Positions 55,359 to 64,000 of a stretch of 64,000 nucleotides of DNA are shown here, in pieces. Each line of letters starts with the position of its first letter. Positions within the stretch are counted from its first letter, which is position 1. This stretch comes from Cafeteria roenbergensis (lineage: Eukaryota > Sar > Bigyra > Bicosoecida > Cafeteriaceae). Location: positions 186,001 through 250,000 of the forward strand of contig VLTN01000022.1 of assembly GCA_008330645.1 (NCBI GenBank), read 5' to 3'. The position numbers and the translations under genes are program-made. The notes under the pieces were generated by a model. That model ran no database searches and was not told the DNA's origin. It was given only the letters and a program-made list of their open reading frames with translations.

Positions 55359-58300
55359 ATGCCGATCGAGGCTCCCCCCGACTGGGGCCGCGTGACGGAG
55401 CGCAGCGGCAACTCGGGCGAGGAAATGGAGAACGCAAGCCTTCCGTTTTCGCCCGCGCGTGTCATTTGCCTCTTGACCGCCTTCACGTGCATGGCGGCGG
55501 CTTTCCCGGCCATTTTCGCCCAGTTTGACCACACCCGGTACTTTGTCGTGCCCGGCGAGCTGCGACAAATGCTCAGAGGCGTCAACCGCACGCTGCTGGA
55601 CACGCCTGGCGATGTGTCCCTGGACGTTGAAATCGCCGCCAACAGCGTCTCCGTGGTCACCGCATTCAACGCGGTTTTCCTCTGCATCTACCTCATGGGG
55701 TCGTGGGCGCTCCTTTCGAGGCCAATCCGCGCTGCGTGAGCCAGGCGGTGCCCCTGGAGGCGGAGCAGGGGCTCCCGAGTCGAGCTGCTGCGGCTCATCT
55801 TGCTGCTTGTCACAGCGCCTAGCTCCGTTCGCGGCTCCGGCAGCGCGCACGGGGCTCTCCTGGGGTCTCTGGGGGCTTGCCACCCACCGCTTGCTGCGCT
55901 TCGGGGCGTTCCCTGCCCCCCCCCGCAGGGCCGGAATCGTGCTGGTGGGAATGGCGTGCTTCGTGGTGACGGTGCAGGTGCCGAATTTCAGCCTAGAGCT
56001 CATGATGCCGGTGAGACGCGCACGGCGGCGAGGCTGGCGCAGCATGGACGCGCATGGTCCCTTTTGTTCCTGGACGGGCGGGCCGGGGGGCCCTGCGCCA
56101 GTCGTTGCCCCTGGCTGGCTTGCGCTTGCGTTGCGCCGCCGTCTGACGCCCGCTCGCCGTGCAACCACGCGCTGCCGCTCGGGCGCGGACTCTCGCGCTG
56201 CCCGCCCCGTCATGCTCGCGCAGGTTGCGACCAGGCCTTTTACCTGCGCGCTCATCCCGGGCGCCGCGATCACGGGGGCGTCCATCGGGCCGCTCGTAAG
56301 CAACGGGGTCATGGAAGCTCTCGGGGCGTTCGTGTTGCGGGACGGCCTCGACATGGCGCGCAAGTGGAGATGGCGCGGCCGAGTCGTCTGCTCAGTTTCG
56401 CCCATACGCGTCACTGGCGTGGTGGGCCCGGTGCTGGTGGTGATCATGGGCGTCTTCGCGCAAGTTTCCAACACCGTCTTTCGCTCGTCGCACTTGGGGT
56501 CCGTGCTCGTGCAGACGGTCACGTTTTCCCTCGCCGCCGTCATCGTCATGCTCAACATGGCAGTCTTGTTCGCAGAGGGAAGCTCCTGCTACCGTGCGCT
56601 GCGCGACGCGCCCTCCACGTACTCGAGCTCCATGCGCGTGGCCAGGATGCTGGCCGTGCTCACGCTCATCTCCAGCGGCTTCGTGGCGTTCGCCTCGCAG
56701 GCGACCGCGCCGGAGTTCCAGGACTCGTGCCCTGAGTTCTTTTACAACTACCACATGCCCCTGCCTGAGGGGAGGTGGCCGGCCGGCTGCACCGACGAGA
56801 GCTGCTTCCCCAACGTGCGCAAGTCACTGTACATCCGGGGCCTGTCGCTGTGGTGCAGCGCGGCGGTGCTCATGGCTCAGACGATCGTGGTCATCCTGGC
56901 CGCCCAGGCCAACGTCGCCGCCACCCGGGAGAGCGACTCCACTCGCTCAGCGCAGCGCATGCGCCAGGCCCTCCAGTACGTCTCCCACGAGGCACGCGCG
57001 CCGCTGGGCGGGGCCATCCTCTCCATGGGGCTGCTGGACCACGCCATCGAGACGGCGGACCAGGACCAGGCCGGCCTGCTGGTGTCGGACCTGCACCTCT
57101 CGCTGGAGGCGGCGCAGCGGCAGCTGACGGACCTGCTTCTGTTTGGCGACAGGGAAGCCCCAGGCAGGGTGGCGCCGCTCGCGGAGCCCAAGGGCCGCCG
57201 GGCCAGCATCATGCGGGGAGTGGCGAGGCAGAGCGAGTCGCCGATGCGCTGGGCGATGCTCGACGAGTTTCAGCTCGGCCGTCTGCAGTCCTCCTTCGCA
57301 GGGGCCTGCCGCGCGGAGGAGATCCAGCTCGACATGCGCCTGCGGATCTGCATGTCCCAGGGCAGTCCGGCAGCGCCTCCCACGGGGCGCCAGGGACCGG
57401 CGGCGACTCCGGAGGGCTTCTCGGCCATCCCCGTCAGCCCCTCGCCCGCCGCCGCGCAACGGCGGCCCAGCTTCGCGGAGGGGACGCTTGCACTGTCCAT
57501 GCCCAGCCCCCTCGACGCAGGAGGGGCCCTCTCCGCTCGCACACCGGGCGGGACACCGGCGCCCTCGGAAGCGCCTCAGCCAGCCTCCACGCTCGCAATC
57601 GAGTCTTGCTACTCCGGTGCCGGCCGCGTGCCCGGGGAACCGCCTTCGGTCAGCTGCGCAGAGCTCTTCGTGGACGTCGACCGCATCCTGGCCATCGTGC
57701 AGAACGCCCTCTCCAACAGCATCAAGCACGTGCGGGGCGACGGCACGGGCCGCATCTCCGTCCTCCTCACCCTGTGTCAGCCAGCCGAGGGCGAGGAGGT
57801 GCGGCCGGCGTCCAGCCCCCCGCAGCGGGACATCGAGCGCAGCGCGCGGCATGCGCGGCCACCCAGCGTGCGCTCTGCCCGCACCAGCAGAGCCAGCAGC
57901 CAGGCGCGCGAGGAGGCCGGCATCGTCCAACGGTGGCCCTCCCCGCCGAGCAACGCGAGCGACGCAGGGCGGGACTCGGCGCCCCGCGTCGCAGGGTTGC
58001 CCCCGCCAGCCTCCCGTGCGCCAACGGCGCAGGCCCTGGAAGCAGGGCCACCGGAGGCGGTGTCGTCACGAGTGGTGGTGCGAGCGCTGCCAGGAAGCGC
58101 CCTCCAGCAGCCGCCGTCGATGGCGCCCGCTGCCGCCGCCGCAGCGGGTCGGATTCGAGCCGGCGTTGAGCGACGCTCCGCCCCCCGCAGCAGCACCAGC
58201 GCGGAGGGCACGGGCAGCCCCGGCCCCAGCGCTGGAGCCCGGAGCTGGATGCGGTCCACGCTGTCAGCCGGCCCCTCTGAACCGGGGGTGGGCGAGCTGC

Positions 58301-59880
58301 CACCCATCCCGACGCCACCTGCGGACGAGACGGCCAAAGCGCCCTCGCACGCGGACGGGTCGCCGACGCATCTGCCGCCGGTTGTGACGGCCCATGCGTC
58401 GAAGCGACCGCCCGGCGGGCTGGCCCCAATCTCGGTGCAGGACAGCATTCCGTTCATCGACCAGGAGGGCGAGCCCGCGGAGAAGCGCGTGCTGTGGATC
58501 GAGGTGCTGGACAACGGGCGCGGCATCCCCGCCAGGCTGCTGCAGCCCGGCCGCCTGTTCCGGCCCTTCCAGCAGGTGCGGCAGGGCGACGGGTCCCTGC
58601 GCATGACGTCGAGCGGGCTGGGGCTGTCCATCGTGAAGAGCGTGGTGGTGGAGCAGCTGCACGGCACGGTGGGGCTGGCGAGCAAGGAGGGGGAGGGGAC
58701 GCTCTTCACGGCCAAGATCCCCGTGTGGGCGCGACCGTCTCGCTCGGGGCTCCGCCAGCAGCGGCGTCGAAACTGGGCCAGGCACGCCACGAGCGAGACC
58801 ATCCAGGCCACGTCCCGCAGCCCGGGGACGCAGGTGCGTCGGCGCCACAGGTTGCGTGCGGAGTCGCCTGCAACCGACTCCGACAGCCCCCCCCCCCTGG
58901 GGGGTGCTCCAGCCTCGGGGGACACCGCAACAGCGGCGGCGGCCGTGGCCGACGGCGCGGCTGCTGGCTGGCCTAAGGACGCAGGTGACGCCAAACCGGC
59001 GTCGCCGCCTCAGAACGAGCCCAAGTCGAAACCACGCCGGCGCGCGAACAGCAAGGCCATACCTGCGCCCGCGGGCGGCCCCCGCGCTGACGGGACCACG
59101 GCCACTTCCGCCGCCGCCCCGACCTCAGCCGCGGAGCGCCGCGCCCTCCGCGAGGAGCGCAGGCGGCAGAGGCAGGCGCAGCGGGACGGCGCCAAGGCCG
59201 ACGCAGCCGGCCCGGACACCGCGGCGGGGCCGAGGCCGCGCGGCGGCAGGGGTGCCAGGGCCGCCGGTGCCGGCCGGTCGGGCAGGCGCCGCGGTCGCGA
59301 GACGATCGGCACGGCCTTCGTGGTCGACGACGAGCGGGTGAACCGCACGCTGATGGCGCGGCTGCTCCGGTCGTGGGGCTTCGAGGTGCGCGAGATGGAG
59401 GACGGCACGGGGCTGGTGGAAGCGGTGCGCGCGCTGGTGGCGCGCGACGCCAGCTCTGCCACGGGCGGGTCGGGAGGGTCGGGGGGGTCGGCGGGGTCGG
59501 CGGGGTCGGACCCTGTGACGTCGGCGACGTCGCTCGCCGCCGCGGCCGCGAACGAGGTGCTCGCGTGGCCGCTGGTGGTGACGCTTGACATCCAGATGCC
59601 CGTGATGGACGGCTTCCAGGCCCTGGAGGCGCTGCGGGCGCTTGCGGCAGAGCAGCGGGCGGCGGGGAACGAGGAGGTTGCGACCAAGGTGGAGGGTCTG
59701 CTGGTGATTGGCGTGACGGGGAATGCGGTGCTGAGCGACCGCCAGCGCATGATGGACCTGGGGGCGCAGCGGGTGCTGACCAAGCCGGTGGACACCCCGG
59801 CGCTTGCGTCGCTGATCGAGGAGTGCGGCGATGTGGACCTGCCGGCCAAGGCGCACCGTAGGATCGGCGCGCCCGCGTAG
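55359..59880 (+). CDS. Membrane hybrid histidine kinase with receiver domain (paralogue 1)
   Basis: Three exons, 55359-55735, 55929-56010 and 56224-59880, with GT-AG introns of 193 (phase 2) and 213 bases (phase 0), give 1,371 residues. About seven hydrophobic segments occupy residues 30-390, with Cys and N-glycosylation sites in the loops, a membrane sensor of unknown ligand. His408 in SHEARAPLGG is the phosphoacceptor (H box). The ATPase has Asn647/Asn651 (NALSNSIKH, N box), DNGRGI at 916 (G1), LFRPFQQ (F box) and SSGLGLSIVK near 950 (G2). About 270 residues of low-complexity sequence separate N and G1, where these boxes are normally only tens of residues apart. A receiver domain follows: acidic pair at 1188-1189, Asp1275 (DIQMPVMDG), Thr in VTGNA, Lys1340 (TKPV). 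It likely autophosphorylates on His and relays to Asp1275. Confidence 0.93.
57658..57792 (+). repeat. N-box block shared with kinase 2
   Basis: 135 bases match 62430-62564 with a single difference, although flanking sequence is not alignable at nucleotide level. Confidence 0.9.
58459..58733 (+). repeat. G1-F-G2 block shared with kinase 2
   Basis: 275 bases match 63246-63520 with a single silent difference (TCG/TCA). Flanks differ completely. Confidence 0.92.
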
Positions 59881-60277
59881 GGTGCCATTCGGCACAGGCC
59901 TTGTTTGTGAGTGCTGGCGCCAGGGCGGCCGCTCTGGACTTTGAGCGCTGCCTCTGCCGCGCGCGCGCGCCAATTGTTGTTGCCCAGCCTGTCGGAGGTG
60001 CACGCACTCGCGCCCACGCTCGCTTGAGAGCCGGCTCACAGTGGCCGCACGCCTGCAAAGCGCTTCCCACGACCCTTTCACATAGGCCTGGCCTTTTGCG
60101 TCAGCCAGCGCACTCGGCGAGACCAAGCACGCGAGCGCCCGTGCGTCTGCTGGCTGCAGCCCGAGATCGGCCGGGCCGCACCGGTTCGCAGAGCTGTGCC
60201 GCGCAGAAACGCTGCCTAGGGAGTGGTGCCCACCCGGGGGCGGCGGCGCGTCAGGCCCGCGGCTTCCCTGAGACGCC
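59881..60277. other. Spacer between tandem kinases
   Basis: 397 bases, with a short alternating GC tract near 59958-59970. It likely holds the 3' end of kinase 1 and the promoter of kinase 2. No gene was seen. Confidence 0.5.
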
Positions 60278-62950
60278 ATGCCCATTGTGACTCCGCCCGA
60301 GTGGGAGGAGGTCACGGAGCACGGAAATCTGGCCGACGAGCACCTGGGGGAGCGAGCATCCCCCTTTTCGTCGCGCCGCGTGGTCGCCTCCCTCCTGGTA
60401 GTGTCCGTCGTGGCTGTGGTCTTGCCGTACCTGGCCATCCTCTCGCCGCACACCAAGCATTTGGTTGGCTCCGGGTCCGCGGTGGGCATCCTCAGCCAAG
60501 TCGACCGGTCGCTCGTGGCGCCGCGAGGCGCGCCGCCGCTGGACACGGAGCTCGCGGCAAATGTCACCATCTTGGTGATGCTCGTCAACGCCACGGTGCT
60601 CTTCCTCTTCGTGGCTGCCTCGTGGACGCTTCTCGACGAGGCGGTCAGGGCTGCGTGAGCGCCCGGCGGAGCGCGCGCGCGCGGCGTCCTTGTGTCAACT
60701 TGCCAGAGGCCGCAACGACCACGCGCGTGCTTTGCCAACCCCTCCCCCCTCTCCTCTCTTCTTCCGTTTTCGGCCCGCAGCGCCAAAATGGTGCTGGTCA
60801 GCATCGTTTGCAGTATCGCGATTCTGGGGTCTGGGACCCTGCTGGGAGACACCATGCGGATTCCCGTGAGCCGGCCAGCGTGAATGTAGGGCGACTCGCG
60901 CGCTCCCTGCCGCGGTACTTCGGGGCCGCGGCCCCGCCCCATCGCGCCGCGCTGGTGTGGCTCGGTTGCCGGTTCCGAACGCGCTGCCAGAGGCCCGGCG
61001 GGCCCACGGCAGTCGTTGCTGCTCGCTCATGCGCTCGCTCGCGGACTCGGTCGTCGTTTCCACGCCGCAGTCTGCAACGATGGGGAGCTCCTGCGCGATG
61101 CTGCCGCTCATGGCTCTGGCCGTGGTCACCGTCGCGTCCATGACTTCGTACGGCCTGGTGGCGGCAATGGCAGCCGTGGCCATCCCGGACGGCCTGGACG
61201 AGGAGCGCAACTGGAAGTGCTGCGGCAGGAAATTGTGCCGAATGACCTGGGCGCGCCTGACGGGCAAGATAGGCCTGGCGGGAGCCATTGCCATGCCCGC
61301 CGCCTCCGTTGTATCCGGCATCCTGTTTCGGGCGTCGCCCCTGAGCGCGTCCATCACTCGGGGCGTGACGTTTGTCGTGGGCTTCTTCCTGCTCGTGACC
61401 AATGTCATCACCTGCGTCACGGAGAGTCGCTCCTGCTGCCGTGCCATCACCGCGGCGCCGTCGGCCTTTGGAACAGCGATGCGCTTTGCTCGACTGCTCT
61501 CGGTGTCGGCCGTGGCTTCTGCGGGCTTCACGACTCAGTTTGCGGAACTGGCCGCCGGCTCGGACTTGGCGAGCTGCCCGGCATACTACTTCGACGTCTC
61601 TCTGCCGCTGCCTTCCGAGGCCTGGCCGGCCGGGTGCGACACGATGCCTTGCTTCTCCAACGTTGTGGCAACGCTGGCTATCCGAGAGCGCATCCTGTGG
61701 ATCGCTACCGGACTGTCCGTCGTAGGCCTGCTCGTTGTCATCCTGGCTTTGCAAGCCAACGTTGCCGCCACCCGGGAACGCGACTCCAGCAATGCTGCGC
61801 AGCGCATGCGCCAGGCCCTCCAGTACGTCTCCCACGAGGCCCGCGCGCCGCTGGGCGGGGCCATCCTCTCCATGGGGCTGCTGGACCACGCCATCGAGAC
61901 GGCGAACAGGTACCAGGCCGGCCTGCTGGTGTCGGACCTGCACCTCTCGCTGGAGGCGGCGCAGCGGCAGCTGACGGACCTGCTTATGTTCGAAAGCGAC
62001 ACGCCCGCCTGGCACGGCACCAATGGGAAGGGCGGGGCCAGCAAAGCTGCGAGCGACGACTTTGCCAGCCGGTGGTCCAAGCTGGACGACTCACGGTTGG
62101 ACCGCCTGCGGTCATTTTTTGCCGGCGCCTGCCGCGCCGAGGGCATCGCGCTGGACATGGAGGTGAGGGTCAGCATGTTCACCCCCGACACCATGCTCCA
62201 GGAGTCAGTCGCGACGAGGCTTGAGCGATGCCTGTCGTCCGGGACCGCGTCCACTGACGCGCCGGTGCTGGCCGTCGCCCCTCGCCCGCGCAAGGCGGCG
62301 GGCCCAGCCGTCGCGGGCCCGGCCGCCGCAGCTCCGGAAGGCGCCGCCGATGGAGTGTTCTTTCCCGCGCAGCTGCCCAGTGGAAGCGAGCCTCCCACGA
62401 CGGCAGCGGACCCGGCGGAGCTGTCAGTGGCAGAGCTCTTCGTGGACGTCGACCGCATCCTGGCCATCGTGCAGAACGCCCTCTCCAACAGCATCAAGCA
62501 CGTGCGGGGCGACGGCACGGGACGCATCTCCGTCCTCCTCACCCTGTGTCAGCCAGCCGAGGGCCAGACGGAGGAGCCGAGCGCCGCCCCCCCGCAGGAC
62601 CACAGGTCCGTCTCCCCGCAGCGCGCTGCCAGGCGGCGGGAGGAGCAGCGGCGGGCGAAGGAGCTGGAGCGCTCCAAGTCGCGCGCGCGGAACGACGGCC
62701 CGCGCGCCATGCTGGGCGGACGCAGCCAGCACCTCACGCCCTTGGCGTCGTCGGCATCCGGCCGGAGCGCCACGACGCAAGGGCATCACAGCTCTGCCGG
62801 AGGGCGCCTCCCGAGCCGCGTCAAGTCGACGACGCCACTGGCGTCTCTGCAGGGCTCCGCGTCGGGCGCTGGCGCGGATAGCCAGACCTCCTCGGCGCAA
62901 AGCAGGCGCGAGGCAGCGTCTGTTCGAGCCGGCAGCAGGGGCGTGCAGCG

Positions 62951-62998
<48 letters not shown>

Positions 62999-64000
62999 CG
63001 TCATGTCGTCGTTCCGACACTCGTTCACGCCCAAGCAGCCGGCCACGGGCCAGGGCAGGGTATCCTCTGACGCAGGACTGGAGCGCGTCGACGGGGCGTC
63101 ACCGCGGAGGCCCTCCCCGGGTGCGCCAGCGAGGGACGTGCCAGACTCGGCCACAGTCGGCGACTCGCAAGCGCCCTCCGAGCAGGTCCGGCGCCCCAGC
63201 ACGTTCCGGTCGATGCTGTCGCGCCCGGCGCATGTGCAGCCCGTCGACCAGGAGGGCGAGCCCGCGGAGAAGCGCGTGCTGTGGATCGAGGTGCTGGACA
63301 ACGGGCGCGGCATCCCCGCCAGGCTGCTGCAGCCCGGCCGCCTGTTCCGGCCCTTCCAGCAGGTGCGGCAGGGCGACGGGTCCCTGCGCATGACGTCAAG
63401 CGGGCTGGGGCTGTCCATCGTGAAGAGCGTGGTGGTGGAGCAGCTGCACGGCACGGTGGGGCTGGCGAGCAAGGAGGGGGAGGGGACGCTCTTCACGGCC
63501 AAGATCCCCGTGTGGGCGCGGCGCCAGCCAGTGTCGGCCGCCAGCAGCGTGCACAGCTGGAGGTCCCGCCTCAGCCAGATGTCCTCCCGTGCCAGCACCG
63601 CCGTGAACAAGGACGAGAAGAGGCTTCGTTCCCGGGGCCTGTCAGACGCCAGCGATACGGACCCGGCCGGCCGTGCCGGTGCCGTGTGGGATGCGGTGCG
63701 CGGTCGCACCGCGTCGCGCTCCGTGCTGAAGCAACGGCTCGGCTCGGCAGCCAGCGAATCGGAGGTGGTGGCCTCCTCGGGGAGTCACACAGACGCGGAG
63801 CGGCGGCGGGGTCGCAGCCGCAGCCGCAGCGGCGGGGCGGGTGCGGGGGTCGGGGGCGCCACACAAGTTGCACGGGCGCAGCGGAAGCCACGCCAGGCTG
63901 AAGCCAGCCACAGGACCATCGACCAGACGACGCCCCGCGACGCAGCGGAACCGGCCGAGGCCGAGGGCAGCGCGGGCGGCCAGGCGCGCCAGCAGCCGCC
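60278..64000 (+). CDS. Membrane hybrid-type histidine kinase (paralogue 2, partial at right edge)
   Basis: Three exons, 60278-60654, 60781-60865 and 61071 to beyond the window, with introns of 126 (phase 2) and 205 bases (phase 0) at the same places as in paralogue 1. At least 1,131 residues are visible. The N-terminal multi-pass region is clearly homologous to paralogue 1 (for example DGLDEERNWKCCGRKL against DGLDMARKWRWRGR) but diverged. His409 in SHEARAPLGG, the N box (Asn623), G1 (Asp897 in DNGRGI) and G2 are all present. The insert between N and G1 is again about 274 residues but unrelated in sequence, and it contains about 14 Gln. No receiver domain has appeared by the edge; after the ATPase the sequence is Ser/Arg-rich linker, as in paralogue 1 before its receiver. 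A receiver is expected beyond 64000. Confidence 0.9.
62430..62564 (+). repeat. N-box block shared with kinase 1
   Basis: Partner of 57658-57792; one mismatch in 135 bases. Confidence 0.9.
62955..62998 (+). repeat. CAG tract coding about 14 Gln
   Basis: Uninterrupted CAG units in the N-G1 insert of kinase 2. The tract is absent from kinase 1, so it arose or was lost after duplication. Confidence 0.85.
63246..63520 (+). repeat. G1-F-G2 block shared with kinase 1
   Basis: Partner of 58459-58733; one silent mismatch in 275 bases. Confidence 0.92.

Noticed and set aside
58973-60942. Minus-strand frames of 365 and 605 codons opposite the end of kinase 1
   Set aside because: Antisense to a receiver domain whose catalytic residues are all present on the plus strand.
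57658-63520. Kinase repeat blocks as a mobile element
   Set aside because: The blocks fall exactly on catalytic motifs of paralogous genes, with no terminal repeats or transposase; gene duplication plus conversion explains them.

Overview
The window reads as nuclear DNA of a very GC-rich (about 70% by eye) single-celled eukaryote. Support comes from spliced genes with short GT-AG introns (119-229 bases, donors GTGAG/GTGCG, acceptors GCAG), a fungal-type Zn2Cys6 regulator, IQ-motif and armadillo proteins, a trefoil-bearing secreted glycosidase-like protein, a mitochondrial-type thioesterase and multi-pass hybrid histidine kinases. Low-complexity runs (Gln, Asp, Ser, Gly, His) are frequent. A stramenopile flagellate such as a bicosoecid, or another GC-rich alga or protist, would fit, but the sequence alone does not fix the lineage. 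I saw no rRNA or tRNA gene, transposon, virus-like element or CRISPR array.

Left third (1-19.2 kb): one minus-strand frame is open for about 19 kb and runs off the left edge. It encodes a giant protein (at least about 6,350 residues) with a long disordered N-terminus and several clusters of armadillo repeats. Most other ORFs in this region are shadows of it. After a 1.45 kb divergent spacer comes the Zn2Cys6 regulator (20.66-25.74 kb, +).

Middle (26-43.9 kb): a divergent pair encodes protein phosphatase 1 inhibitor-2 (-, two exons) and an FHA-domain protein (+, two exons). A secreted trefoil/GH38-like (DUF5054-type) protein (+) with a His-rich decapeptide repeat follows, then a patatin-like phospholipase (-), a CLU-like plus 15-unit TPR protein (-) and a three-exon GDP-L-fucose synthase (+).

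Right part (44-64 kb): a 1,652-residue coiled-coil protein (+), a small protein with a twice-repeated basic motif (+), an ACOT13-like mitochondrial thioesterase (-), a two-exon IQ/coiled-coil protein (+), and two tandem three-exon hybrid histidine kinase genes (+). The second kinase runs off the right edge. The kinases share intron positions and nearly identical catalytic blocks, but their inserts and membrane sensor regions have diverged.

The genes do not form one pathway. Recurring themes are signalling (two kinases, a PP1 inhibitor, FHA, IQ motifs) and large repeat scaffolds (ARM, TPR, coiled coil). Most neighbours are arranged as divergent pairs sharing short promoters. Three observations deserve most attention: the giant armadillo ORF, the kinase pair (block homogenisation plus about 270-residue insertions inside the ATPase domain), and the His-rich repeat inside the glycosidase-like enzyme.
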